A stretch of DNA of 64,000 nucleotides from Asticcacaulis solisilvae (lineage in GTDB: Bacteria; Pseudomonadota; Alphaproteobacteria; Caulobacterales; Caulobacteraceae). Of this stretch, positions 1 to 7,958 are shown in pieces. Numbering within the stretch: position 1 is the first letter of the stretch; each line of letters starts with the position of its first letter. The translations under genes were made by a program, and so were the position numbers. The stretch is taken from the NCBI RefSeq assembly GCF_017875235.1, contig NZ_JAGGMI010000001.1, forward strand, positions 124,001 through 188,000, written 5' to 3'. The notes under the pieces were generated by a model. It saw only the letters and a program-made list of their open reading frames with translations, made no database searches and was not told where the DNA came from.

Positions 1-1046
1 CCGCAGCGCAACTGTACGGGAGAATCAGCGTTTGCATTCAACACGATCGTCTCTCCGACCTTGAAATTCAAGACCTGAGACAAAGGCATCTGCTGTTCGT
101 CGAGTACGGCGCGCACTTCCATCTGCGTCGTCCACAGTTCGGTCGCCAGGTGGCTTTCCCAGATGTTGTCGCGGCCGAACTTCTCGCCCATGAACTGCTG
201 CAGCAGCATCTTGCGGATCGGTTCCAGCGTCGCGTAGGGCAGCAGCAGTTCGACGCGGCCGCCACGGTCTTCCATGTCGATGCGCAGCTTGACCAGGATA
301 GCCGCATTGGCGGGACGGGCAATGGCGGCGAAGCGCGGATTGGTTTCCAGGCGGTCGAGGTTGAAATTGACCGGGGTCAGCGGCTCGAACGCCGCCTTGG
401 CGTCATTGAGCACGACCTCGACCATCCGCTGGACCAGCACGCGTTCGATGGTCGTATAGGGACGGCCTTCGATGCGCAGCGCGGCCGTGCCGCGACGGCC
501 GCCCAAAAGCACGTCGACGATCGAATAGATCAGGTTGGAGTCGACCGTCAGCAGGCCGTAGTTGTCCAGCTCTTCGGCGCGGAACACCGCCAGGATGGCC
601 GGCAGCGGGATCGAGTTCAGATAGTCGCCGAAACGGATCGACGAAATGTTGTCGAGCGAGACTTCGACGTTGTCCGAGGTGAAGTTACGCAAGCTAGTCG
701 TCATCAGGCGCACCAGGCGGTCGAAGACGATTTCCAGCATCGGCAGGCGTTCATAGGACACCATGGCCGAGTTGATGATCGCACGGATGCCCGAGCGCTC
801 ATTGTAATCGTCTTCCGACAGGTCGAAGCCCAAGAGGCTGTCGATTTCGTCCTGGTTGAGGATGCGCTCGGCCCCGTGGGGCATGTTGAAGCGCTCGCCC
901 ATGGTCCCGCCGCCGACCATGGCCTCCCATTCGGCCGCCAGATCGCCGCCGTCCTGTCCTCCCCCACCCGTCGCGGCTTCAGCTTCAGCGGCAAGTTCCG
1001 CTTCCCACTGAGCCATCATGGCTTCCTGATCGACTTCTCCACTCAT
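1..1046 (-). CDS. fliM: Flagellar motor switch protein FliM (3' end outside window)
   Basis: FliM forms the C-ring with FliG and FliN at the cytoplasmic face of the flagellar basal body, binds phospho-CheY and sets the direction of rotation. The reading frame is open from an ATG at 1046 down to the window edge (348 codons). The motif ILNQDEIDSLLGF, the conserved CheY-binding type peptide, lies near residues 54-67, after an acidic Ala/Glu/Gly-rich leader that is longer than in E. coli FliM. Downstream come FliM core sequences such as VLLGGRRGTAALRIEGRPYT and the start of the FliN-like SpoA domain (VRAVLDEQQMPLSQVLNFKV). The gene follows fliL by 16 bp in the same direction, as expected for a fliL-fliM operon. 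The C-terminus cannot be seen. Confidence 0.95.
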   Translation of the reverse strand, partial: MSGEVDQEAMMAQWEAELAAEAEAATGGGGQDGGDLAAEWEAMVGGGTMGERFNMPHGAERILNQDEIDSLLGFDLSEDDYNERSGIRAIINSAMVSYERLPMLEIVFDRLVRLMTTSLRNFTSDNVEVSLDNISSIRFGDYLNSIPLPAILAVFRAEELDNYGLLTVDSNLIYSIVDVLLGGRRGTAALRIEGRPYTTIERVLVQRMVEVVLNDAKAAFEPLTPVNFNLDRLETNPRFAAIARPANAAILVKLRIDMEDRGGRVELLLPYATLEPIRKMLLQQFMGEKFGRDNIWESHLATELWTTQMEVRAVLDEQQMPLSQVLNFKVGETIVLNANADSPVQLRC

Positions 1047-1062
1047 TTTACAAACACCAGTC

Positions 1063-1740
1063 TTAAGTGATCAGTTTTTCTTCGATCAGGACCGCATTGA
1101 TCTTGTGCGGCGAGAGGATCAGGTTGATGCGGCGCAGGATTTCCAGGCGCAACTGATAGTCACCGGCCGACGACGACAGGTCTTCGGGACGCAGTTCGCC
1201 CATGAAGCCCTGCAGGATGTCATTGATGCGCGGCATGCTTTCCTTCAGCAGTTCGACGGTTTCCTCGTCGCCCACTTCGAAGGTCAGCTTCATCTTGAGG
1301 TAGGACGCCCGGCCATCGGGGCTTTCGATATTGGCGACCACGTCCGGCAGGGTGAAGTAGGTCACGCCATCGGGACCTTCTGCCACGACCGGCTGGGTCT
1401 TGGGATCGACCTTTTCGCCGCCGCCGCCGTGACCGCCGCCTCCGCCATGGCCGTCCTTTTTCTTTTCCTTGCCGTGCGCGTCCTTCTTGCCCTCGCCGTG
1501 GGCATCCGCCTTGCCGTGCGCATCGGCGGCGCCGTGCGCCTCGGCGGCGGGCTTGGGCTTCAGGAACAGGAAGTAGGCCGCGGCGCCGCCCCCGCCCAGC
1601 AGCACGACCGCGCCGCCGGCAATGGCGATGAGCATGATGGGCAGGCCTTTTTTCTTGGGCGCGTCACCGTCGCCGCCCTCGCCGCCACCATCCACCGGAG
1701 GCGCTTCAGCCTCCTTCTTCTTGTCCTTGGTCTTGGCCAA
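1063..1740 (-). CDS. fliL: Flagellar basal body-associated protein FliL with His-rich linker
   Basis: FliL is a single-pass inner-membrane protein that surrounds the stator and supports motor torque. The 225-residue product has a charged cytoplasmic tail, a transmembrane helix at about residues 33-60, a linker at about 66-108 packed with AHG/DAHG/HGGGG units, and a C-terminal periplasmic FliL domain (about 115-225). The start is a TTG at 1740: an in-frame stop lies just upstream and the next Met is inside the membrane helix, so no other start fits. It is the upstream partner of fliM. The His/Gly-rich linker is unusual; a metal-binding or spacer role would be inference. Confidence 0.93.
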   Translation of the reverse strand: MAKTKDKKKEAEAPPVDGGGEGGDGDAPKKKGLPIMLIAIAGGAVVLLGGGGAAAYFLFLKPKPAAEAHGAADAHGKADAHGEGKKDAHGKEKKKDGHGGGGGHGGGGEKVDPKTQPVVAEGPDGVTYFTLPDVVANIESPDGRASYLKMKLTFEVGDEETVELLKESMPRINDILQGFMGELRPEDLSSSAGDYQLRLEILRRINLILSPHKINAVLIEEKLIT

Positions 1741-1884
1741 AACCGATCACCCGACGACTGCTGCGCATCTTGAAGGCCAAAACCTTAAGCGCAAAAATTG
1801 AACAAACCTTAACGCGGGAGAGACCCTGCCTGCCGCCTTCGAAGGCCATATTCCGCAAACATGGTTAATGATTACTTGTTAAGG

Positions 1885-1899
1885 CGGCATTTTTTGCCG
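1885..1899. promoter_or_regulatory. Inverted repeat CGGCA-N5-TGCCG, possible FlbD enhancer (ftr) site
   Basis: The sequence CGGCA, five bases, then TGCCG is a perfect palindrome 77 bp upstream of the -24 element of the flgF promoter. In Caulobacter the sigma-54 activator FlbD binds upstream enhancers called ftr sites at roughly this distance from flagellar promoters. The match to ftr sites is from memory and the assignment is inference; it also lies between the divergent fliL and flgF genes. Confidence 0.45.
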
Positions 1900-1975
1900 T
1901 GCGTGACGCTCTCACTCCTGGCACGGCTTTGCCAGTTTCCCTTATTTTACAAGGGAGTGGAAAAAGCAGGCGAAC

Positions 1976-1991
1976 TGGCACGGCGATTGCA
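1976..1991 (+). promoter_or_regulatory. Sigma-54 promoter of the flgFGAH operon
   Basis: TGGCACG-GCGA-TTGCA matches the -24/-12 RpoN consensus at every conserved position with the required 10-base gap between GG and GC. Transcription would start near 2002, about 38 bp before the flgF ATG at 2040. A second near-copy, TGGCACGGCTTTGC at 1919-1932, has the spacing one base short and is probably not functional. Confidence 0.88.
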
Positions 1992-2039
1992 CCCGTATGG
2001 TTAACGACCACCCCTTTGCCCTTTCGTCAGGCCGCCCAC

Positions 2040-2786
2040 ATGGACAATGCCAGCTACATCGCCTTGTCGCGCCAGATCACCCTTCGCCGGGAACTGGACG
2101 TATCGGCCAACAACCTAGCCAATATGAACACGACCGGCTTCAAGTTCGAACAGCTGCTGATCACCAACGAATACGGTGAGCCGGCCAAGAACGACCCGAT
2201 CAAGACCCCGGCCAATTTTGCCTATGACAACGGGCTTGGCCGCGACTTCCGCCAGGGCACCCTGACCCAGACGGGCGGCAGCTTCGACGTGGCGATCGCC
2301 GGCGATGGCGCCTTCTTCACCATCCAGACCCCGCGCGGCACGGCCTATACGCGCGACGGGTCCTTCATGCCCGGTCCTGACGGCACGCTGCAAACCCAGT
2401 CGGGCTATCAGGTCCAGGGCGACGGCGGCCCGATCACCATCGATCCCAAGAATGGCGAAGTCACCATCTCGGCTGACGGCATCCTGACCCAGATGGTCCA
2501 GGGCCAACCGCTTCGTGTCGGCAAACTCCAGGTCGTCCGACCGGACAGCCTGTCGAATCTGCGCAAGGAAGGCGACGGCACCTATACCCTTCGCACCGGC
2601 GCCGTGGTTCCGGCCACCGACGCCCGCGTCCAGCAGGGCATGCTGGAATCGTCCAATGTCAATCCGATGACCGAAATCACCAAACTCGTCGAGATCAACC
2701 GCGCCTATTCGAGCGTCGCGTCGATCATCGAGAAGCAAAACGAACTGAACCGGACCGCCGTCGAGCGTCTCGGCAAGGTCGCCTAA
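2040..2786 (+). CDS. flgF: Flagellar proximal rod protein FlgF
   Basis: FlgF is a rod protein of the flagellar basal body, exported by the flagellar type III apparatus. The 248-residue product begins MDNASYIALSRQITLRREL and carries the N-terminal rod motif NNLANMNTTGFK (about residues 24-35) and a C-terminal flagellar domain (SSNVNPMTEITKLVEINRAY). The frame is open further upstream to 1899, but that would include the promoter; the ATG at 2040 gives the family N-terminus. It is the first gene of flgF-flgG-flgA-flgH, 10 bp before flgG, and would be transcribed from the sigma-54 promoter at 1976. Confidence 0.96.
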   Translation: MDNASYIALSRQITLRRELDVSANNLANMNTTGFKFEQLLITNEYGEPAKNDPIKTPANFAYDNGLGRDFRQGTLTQTGGSFDVAIAGDGAFFTIQTPRGTAYTRDGSFMPGPDGTLQTQSGYQVQGDGGPITIDPKNGEVTISADGILTQMVQGQPLRVGKLQVVRPDSLSNLRKEGDGTYTLRTGAVVPATDARVQQGMLESSNVNPMTEITKLVEINRAYSSVASIIEKQNELNRTAVERLGKVA

Positions 2787-2796
2787 GGAGTAAGCC

Positions 2797-3588
2797 ATGA
2801 GAGCGTTACGTACCGCCACCACCGGCATGGCCGCCCAGCAGATGAACGTCGAGGTCATCTCGAACAACATCGCCAACATGAACACGATCGGCTTCAAGAA
2901 GCAGCGCGCCGAATTCCAGGACCTGCTTTACGAAAACATCGAACGCATGGGCGCGCAGTCGTCGGACGCCGGCACCGTCGTGCCGACTGGCATCCAGATC
3001 GGCGCCGGCGTCAAGACCGGCAGTGTCTACCGCATCATGGGCCAGGGCACCCCCACCCTGACCAGCAACCCGTACGATATCGCCATCGAAGGCAAGGGCT
3101 ACTTCCAGATCCTGATGCCGTCGGGCGAAACAGCCTATACTCGAGCCGGCAACTTCGCCCGCGATGACCAGGGCCGCCTGGTGACCGTCGATGGCTACGA
3201 GGTCCAGCCGTCGATCACTATCCCGGCCGACGCCACGGGCATTTCGATTTCCAAGTCCGGCCAGGTCCAGATCACCCAGGACGGCGCCGCGGCCCCGACC
3301 GTCGTCGGCCAACTGCAGCTGGCGACCTTCGTCAACGAAGCCGGCCTCGACGCCATCGGCGACAACTACTTCCTGGAAAGCGGCTCGTCCGGTCCGGCCA
3401 ACATCGCCAATCCGGGCGAGGTCGGCTACGGCACCCTGCTCCAGAACTACATCGAAGCCTCGAACGTCGACGCCGTGTCGGAAATCACCGCCCTGATCGT
3501 CGCCCAGCGCGCCTATGAGATGAACTCCAAGGTCATCACCACGGCCGACACCATGCTGCAGACGACCAGCCAACTGGCGCGAGGCTAA
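2797..3588 (+). CDS. flgG: Flagellar distal rod protein FlgG
   Basis: FlgG builds the distal rod (drive shaft) of the flagellum. The 263-residue product has the usual family length, the N-terminal motif SNNIANMNTIGFKK, a central D1/D2 region, and the C-terminal motif EASNVDAVSEITALIVAQRA. A good ribosome site (AAGGAG) stands 8 bases before the ATG. It is similar in plan to the preceding flgF, as expected for paralogous rod proteins. Confidence 0.97.
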   Translation: MRALRTATTGMAAQQMNVEVISNNIANMNTIGFKKQRAEFQDLLYENIERMGAQSSDAGTVVPTGIQIGAGVKTGSVYRIMGQGTPTLTSNPYDIAIEGKGYFQILMPSGETAYTRAGNFARDDQGRLVTVDGYEVQPSITIPADATGISISKSGQVQITQDGAAAPTVVGQLQLATFVNEAGLDAIGDNYFLESGSSGPANIANPGEVGYGTLLQNYIEASNVDAVSEITALIVAQRAYEMNSKVITTADTMLQTTSQLARG

Positions 3589-3592
3589 GTAG

Positions 3593-4297
3593 ATGAAACG
3601 CGCTACATCTTTGCGTTCAGTCGCCACACAGGCTTTTCGCGCAAACGTGCGCGGCGCGCAGTCGCGCTTGCCGAAGGCCAGGGCCTTCGGAATGTTTGCG
3701 CTTGCGGCCTTACTGCTACCGTCGATGGCGTTCGCCAATACGCTGGTGCTCAAGGCTTCGCCCACCGACAGCGATGGCCGTGTCACCATCGGCGACGTCT
3801 TCGACAATGCCGGCGCCGGCGCGCGCGTCGTCATCGGCTACCGCAACGGCGGCAATGCTGTCCTGGATGCGGCCACCGTGCAGATGCTGGCCAGCCGCAA
3901 TGGCATGTACTGGGACAATCCGCGCGGCCAGCGCCGCATCATCGTCACCGAAGGCGTCGACGGCACCGATCCGTTCAGTGGCTCAGCCCCCGCCGCCCCG
4001 GCCCAGCAGGTTGCCGTCCCGGTGCAGCCCATGGCCCAGGCCACGCCCGTCGCGCAAGTCCGCAAGGTCGCCGTCGTCAAGCGCTCGGAACCGGTCAAGG
4101 TGACCTGGGGGTCGAGGGGCATGGCGCTGACCGTCACGGGCATTGCCACGAAGGACGCCGCCATCGGTGACGCCGTCCAGCTTCAGAACCCGACTTCCAA
4201 GAAGATGATCGACGCGGTCATCACCGGCCCCGGCGAAGCGCTGGCCGGACCGGCCGCCGATCAGTTCCGCTCCCGTCAATTGCTCTCGCTCAGGTAA
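3593..4297 (+). CDS. flgA: Flagellar P-ring assembly chaperone FlgA
   Basis: FlgA is a periplasmic chaperone needed for assembly of the FlgI P-ring in the peptidoglycan layer. The 234-residue product has a long basic leader followed by a hydrophobic stretch (about residues 34-48, ending SMAFA) that reads as a signal peptide. The C-terminal half holds the SAF-type fold (VKVTWGSRGMALTVTGIATK, DAVQLQNPTSKKMIDAVI). A Met at residue 34 could be the true start, but the first ATG lies 4 bp after flgG with a GAGG nearby and is preferred. The middle region (about 125-155) is rich in Ala, Pro and Gln and varies among relatives. Confidence 0.92.
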   Translation: MKRATSLRSVATQAFRANVRGAQSRLPKARAFGMFALAALLLPSMAFANTLVLKASPTDSDGRVTIGDVFDNAGAGARVVIGYRNGGNAVLDAATVQMLASRNGMYWDNPRGQRRIIVTEGVDGTDPFSGSAPAAPAQQVAVPVQPMAQATPVAQVRKVAVVKRSEPVKVTWGSRGMALTVTGIATKDAAIGDAVQLQNPTSKKMIDAVITGPGEALAGPAADQFRSRQLLSLR

Positions 4298-4303
4298 ACC
4301 ATC

Positions 4304-5044
4304 ATGCGTATCAAAGCCCCCTTCCGTTCCCTGGCCTGCCTCGCCCTCGCCGCCGCCTCATTGTCGGCCTGCGGCTCGATCCGCGAAACCGTCAACGGGC
4401 CGTCCCTGACGCCGATGGGCTATCCGGCCGCCATCGTCCCGCAGCAGCAGATGGTCACCGCCACACCGAACACCACGCCCGCCTCGGCCAATTCGCTGTG
4501 GCGCGTTGGCGCCCGCACCTTCTTCAACGACCAGCGCGCCCGCGGCGTCGGCGATATTCTGACCATCAATGTCGAAATCGACGACAGCGCCCAGACCAGC
4601 AACGCGACCAATGGCTCGCGCACCAATTCGTACCAGGCTGCCACGCCCAACGTGTTCGGCTTCGAATCGTCGCTCGGCAAGATTTTCCCGTCGCAGTACG
4701 ACCCGGCTAATGCACTGGGTGCCTCGGGCTCTTCGACCTCGTCCGGCTCGGGCTCGGTCAAGCGCGCCGAAAAGATCTTCGTCACCATCGCCGCCGTCGT
4801 CACCGGCGTGCTGCCGAACGGCAACCTGATCGTCCAGGGCACCCAGGAAGTCCGCACCAATCGTGAGGTTCGCGTCCTGACGGTTTCGGGTATCGCCCGT
4901 CCCGAAGACGTCAGTTCGGAGAACACTTTGAAGCACACGCAACTGGCCGAAGCGCGCATCTCCTACGGTGGCCGCGGCGACCAGTCGAACATGGTCAAGG
5001 CGCCTGTCGCCCAGACCCTGATGGACCGTTACAGCCCCTTTTAA
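4304..5044 (+). CDS. flgH: Flagellar L-ring lipoprotein FlgH
   Basis: FlgH forms the outer-membrane L-ring of the flagellum. The 246-residue product starts with a lipoprotein signal ending in the lipobox LSAC (Cys at about residue 23) and contains FlgH family sequence such as GVGDILTINVEIDDSAQTSN and the C-terminal GSVKRAEKIFVTIAAVVTGV and PNGNLIVQGTQEVRTNRE. It is the last gene of the flg operon and is followed by a hairpin terminator at 5107. Confidence 0.96.
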   Translation: MRIKAPFRSLACLALAAASLSACGSIRETVNGPSLTPMGYPAAIVPQQQMVTATPNTTPASANSLWRVGARTFFNDQRARGVGDILTINVEIDDSAQTSNATNGSRTNSYQAATPNVFGFESSLGKIFPSQYDPANALGASGSSTSSGSGSVKRAEKIFVTIAAVVTGVLPNGNLIVQGTQEVRTNREVRVLTVSGIARPEDVSSENTLKHTQLAEARISYGGRGDQSNMVKAPVAQTLMDRYSPF

Positions 5045-5106
5045 TTTGCAGCTTTAAGCGGGATGAATCGCGAGTCACAAGATTCGCTGCTTTCTCAACA
5101 ATTTGC

Positions 5107-5143
5107 GGCGCGCCTCACCGACGGGATGAGCGCGCCGTTTTGC
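5107..5143 (+). terminator. Rho-independent terminator of the flgFGAH operon
   Basis: GGCGCGC(C)TCA pairs with TGAGCGCGCC across a 9-base loop with one bulged C, followed by GTTTTGCTTT. It lies 63 bp after the flgH stop codon. Confidence 0.8.
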
Positions 5144-5397
5144 TTTAAGCCAAACGTTTTCAGAACGATTTTGGCAAGATTCAATTAACCATATAAATAT
5201 TTGTAATAATTATAGAATTTATGAGCCGATTCATCGCGATCTGGAAGCAGACGTAGCCGGATACGCCGTGCAAAAAGAATTCGACGACGAACCCCGCGGG
5301 CAGGTCCGTGGCGCCACGCACAAAGAGGTGAAATAATACCTCACATCAGAAAATGGCCAGAGGTGTTAAAATACCGCATTCAAAAATGTTCGTGAAA
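5144..5397. other. Intergenic region, AT-rich, no supported gene
   Basis: A strongly AT-rich patch lies at about 5171-5225, unlike the flanking sequence. From about 5215 one plus-strand frame stays open to a TAA near 5338 with reasonable codon use but no ATG and only an internal GTG, giving at most about 22 residues. I read this as non-coding or as a gene remnant. Confidence 0.4.
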
Positions 5398-5426
5398 AAA
5401 AGCGCGCTTCGAAAAGGGGCGCTTTT
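5398..5426. terminator. Bidirectional hairpin terminator, downstream of pyrD
   Basis: AAAAGCGC pairs with GCGCTTTT, so the stem ends in A and T runs and can act in either direction. It sits 33 bp beyond the pyrD stop codon. Confidence 0.7.
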
Positions 5427-5458
5427 GTTCGTGTCTTTCGTAGTAAAAATCGACCGGA

Positions 5459-6526
5459 TCAGCCGACACCGACCGCTTCGGAAATCGAGCGGAAACCGTC
5501 GGCGCGCAGCCGCGCCACCAGATCGCGGCGCACTGCGTCGGCCAGCCCAGGCCCTTTGTAGACCATCGCCGAATAGAACTGGACCAGCGAAGCGCCGGCG
5601 CGGATCTTGGCATAGGCCTTGGCGCCGGAATCGATACCACCAGCGCCGATCAGCACCAGTCTGCCGCCGCTGGCCGCGCGCGCAAAGCGCAGCGCCTGGG
5701 TCGATAAATCGAACAGGGGCGCGCCGGACATACCGCCGGCCTCCTCGCGAAAGCGCGATGTCAGCCCGTCGCGCGACAGGGTCGTGTTCGACACGATCAG
5801 GCCGTCCAGGCCGTGCTTCAGCGTTTCCTCGACCGTGTCGGTGATTTCGGCCTCGGTCAGGTCCGGCGCGATCTTCAGGAACACCGGCATATTGGTGCCG
5901 GTCGCAGCCTTAAGCGCCGCGCGCGTCGCAGCGATCTGGCCCAGCAGGTCATCGAGATAGGACTTGCCCTGCAGAGCGCGCAGGCCCGGCGTATTAGGCG
6001 ACGAGATATTGATCGTGAAATAGTCGCCCTGCCCCCACAGTTGTTTCAGGCCCGTCAGATAGTCCGCCATGCGATCGGCAGCGTCCTTGTTGGCGCCGAT
6101 GTTCAGCCCGATGACGCCATCGCGCCGGCGCGGCAAGGCGTGCGCCAGATTGTCGGCAAAAACGTCCAGCCCCTTGTTGTTGAAGCCCATGCGGTTGATC
6201 ACCGCCTGGTCTTCGCTGAGGCGGAACAGGCGCGGCTTCGGGTTACCGTCCTGCGGAAGCGGCGTGACGGTGCCGCATTCGGCAAAGCCGAAGCCGGAAC
6301 GCAGCATGGCCAGCGGCACCTCGGCATTCTTGTCGAACCCGGCCGCCAGGCCCACGCAATTGCGGAATTTCAGGACGCCACCGTCGTATGGCACGGATAC
6401 CGCCAGTTCCGGCGTGTCGAGGCTTGAGACCGGCCCAAGGCCCAGCTTCAGCAGTTCAATTGTCGCCGTGTGCGCGTCTTCCGGGGACAGCACATGCAGT
6501 GCCCGCGTCGCCAAACCATAATACAT
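5459..6526 (-). CDS. pyrD: Dihydroorotate dehydrogenase, class 2 (quinone-dependent)
   Basis: PyrD oxidises dihydroorotate to orotate in pyrimidine synthesis, with FMN, and passes electrons to membrane quinone. At 355 residues it has the class 2 length, with an N-terminal amphipathic segment before the barrel. Visible motifs are FAECGTVTPLPQDGNPKPRLF, NRMGFNNKG, the catalytic region TINISSPNTPGL, VSNTTLSRDGL and the phosphate-binding IGAGGIDSG. It begins with ATG at 6526, about 50 bp beyond the end of the phosphatase gene upstream. Confidence 0.96.
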   Translation of the reverse strand: MYYGLATRALHVLSPEDAHTATIELLKLGLGPVSSLDTPELAVSVPYDGGVLKFRNCVGLAAGFDKNAEVPLAMLRSGFGFAECGTVTPLPQDGNPKPRLFRLSEDQAVINRMGFNNKGLDVFADNLAHALPRRRDGVIGLNIGANKDAADRMADYLTGLKQLWGQGDYFTINISSPNTPGLRALQGKSYLDDLLGQIAATRAALKAATGTNMPVFLKIAPDLTEAEITDTVEETLKHGLDGLIVSNTTLSRDGLTSRFREEAGGMSGAPLFDLSTQALRFARAASGGRLVLIGAGGIDSGAKAYAKIRAGASLVQFYSAMVYKGPGLADAVRRDLVARLRADGFRSISEAVGVG

Positions 6527-6580
6527 AGTCTTCTACCTTCACTCGCCGCGCGGTCGTTCTGCGCACGGCTCTTCACCGAA

Positions 6581-7075
6581 TTACTTGCCCGGCTGATGGA
6601 TGCCGTCATAGACCGGCCGCCCGGCGACATCGACTTCGAAGATCACCGCCGTCGCCGTCGAGAAGCCGTTCTTGACCTTATCGAGCGCGCTCATCGACGC
6701 GCCGCTGCCGATCATATAGTCGACGGACAGGTACTGGATGCCGGGATTATGGCCGATGACCAGCAGGCACTCTGCTGCGTCCTCGTGCGCCTCGATAATG
6801 CGGCGGATGACACCGACCTCGGCATTATAGAGTTCGTCCAGGAACTGGACCTTGATATCGCCGAGGATGCTTTCGACCTGGCGAAAGGTCTGGGTGGTGC
6901 GCGCCGCCGACGATACGAGGGCCAGGTCCGGCTTTATACCGTCGCCCTGAAAAGCACGGGCGACCGTCAGGGCTTCCTCGCGACCGCGCATTTCCAGCGA
7001 ACGGTCGTAATCCTCTCCGGACGGGGCTTTGTTTTCTGCCTTGGCGTGGCGCATGAGAATGAGTTGTTTCATCAT
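6581..7075 (-). CDS. SixA-type histidine phosphatase
   Basis: The product (about 165 residues) belongs to the histidine phosphatase (phosphoglycerate mutase) superfamily: the catalytic RHA/RHG motif appears as ILMRHAKAENKAPSG near the N-terminus and the second catalytic His in LLVIGHNPGIQ. The size and the motif style are those of SixA, which in E. coli removes phosphate from histidine phosphotransfer proteins; the substrate here is unknown. The frame extends to 7171, but that extension has no conserved sequence and overlaps the preceding gene, so one of two tandem Met codons (7075/7072) is taken as the start. It follows the methyltransferase gene by 37 bp. Confidence 0.85.
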   Translation of the reverse strand: MMKQLILMRHAKAENKAPSGEDYDRSLEMRGREEALTVARAFQGDGIKPDLALVSSAARTTQTFRQVESILGDIKVQFLDELYNAEVGVIRRIIEAHEDAAECLLVIGHNPGIQYLSVDYMIGSGASMSALDKVKNGFSTATAVIFEVDVAGRPVYDGIHQPGK

Positions 7076-7112
7076 GCCGCCATATGGCGGAGAGTCTGCC
7101 GGAGGGTAAAGC

Positions 7113-7862
7113 TTAAACTTCTTCCAGCTCACGCCCCGCCGGCGCGGGCGCACCCACCGGTGCCAGAACATCGCGCAATTCCGGTATTAGCGGCTTGGGC
7201 GCCTTGACCGTCGTGGCGACGAACGGCCGCCGGCCGGCCTCCATCAGGATCAGTCCGCCGGTCAGCGGCCAGATGTGCGGCACGATTTTTTCGATGGTCT
7301 TGGCCCAGCGGAGCAGCGAACGCACTGGCGGCACATAAAGCGCGTGTGACCACGCCATGGGCTCGAGCTCGGCCTGGCGTACGGCGTTTTCAAGCTGGCC
7401 GCGGCTGTAGGGCAGGCCATAGCCGAAGGGCGTCTTTTCGACGTGCGCCCACAGGCCGCCCCGCGCCGCCACGACCAGGATCAGCTTGCCGTTCGGCGAC
7501 AACAACCGCGACGCCTCCAGCAGCAGGTTCTGCGGCGACTGCGATTCTTCGAGCGCATGGACCATCAGAATTCGGTCGAACAGCGCGCTGGGGAAAGGCA
7601 GCGCCTCCTCATCGACCAGGGCCGAGCGAACCTTGAGGCCTGACGGCCAGATCTCGGCGCCCTGCTGCGCCGGCATGGCCTGGATGACGCGGCGCGCCTC
7701 ATTAAAATGGACGAGATAGGGCGTGCCATAACCGATGCTGAGGACGTCGAGGCCGCGCACGTCGCTCCACTGGTCGCGCAGGCGCAGGCCGACCAGTTCG
7801 CGCACCATCTGGCCTTCGGGCGTGGCGTAGAAGCTGTTCAGGTCCTCGACAGTACGGCGCAA
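7113..7862 (-). CDS. Class I SAM-dependent methyltransferase
   Basis: The 249-residue product has the class I methyltransferase fold signature: VLSIGYGTPYLVHFNEA for SAM motif I (about residues 40-56), then FPSALFDRILMVHALEES and LLEASRLLSPNGKLILVV for the later strands. The substrate cannot be told. The start is TTG at 7862, preceded by AAGGA at good spacing. It is divergent from gloB, with a 96-bp gap; methyltransferases of this type are often found beside gloB in related bacteria (from memory). Confidence 0.85.
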   Translation of the reverse strand: MRRTVEDLNSFYATPEGQMVRELVGLRLRDQWSDVRGLDVLSIGYGTPYLVHFNEARRVIQAMPAQQGAEIWPSGLKVRSALVDEEALPFPSALFDRILMVHALEESQSPQNLLLEASRLLSPNGKLILVVAARGGLWAHVEKTPFGYGLPYSRGQLENAVRQAELEPMAWSHALYVPPVRSLLRWAKTIEKIVPHIWPLTGGLILMEAGRRPFVATTVKAPKPLIPELRDVLAPVGAPAPAGRELEEV

Positions 7863-7958
7863 CGGTTGTCCTTTTTGCCGACATTATCCGGAGACGGTGC
7901 CGGACGGGTCGGATAGGATATAGTCAGTTGCCGGCAGTTTATCAGGACAATTTGCAAA

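Noticed and set aside
1785-1881. CtrA boxes upstream of fliL
   Set aside because: TTAA sequences are present, but none shows the TTAA-N7-TTAA spacing; the nearest pair has ten bases between.
1919-1932. A second sigma-54 promoter upstream of flgF
   Set aside because: The spacing between GG and GC is nine instead of ten bases, which normally abolishes sigma-54 recognition.
5353-5844. A 163-codon plus-strand frame opposite the end of pyrD
   Set aside because: It starts inside the pyrD terminator region and is Arg/Pro-rich antisense translation.
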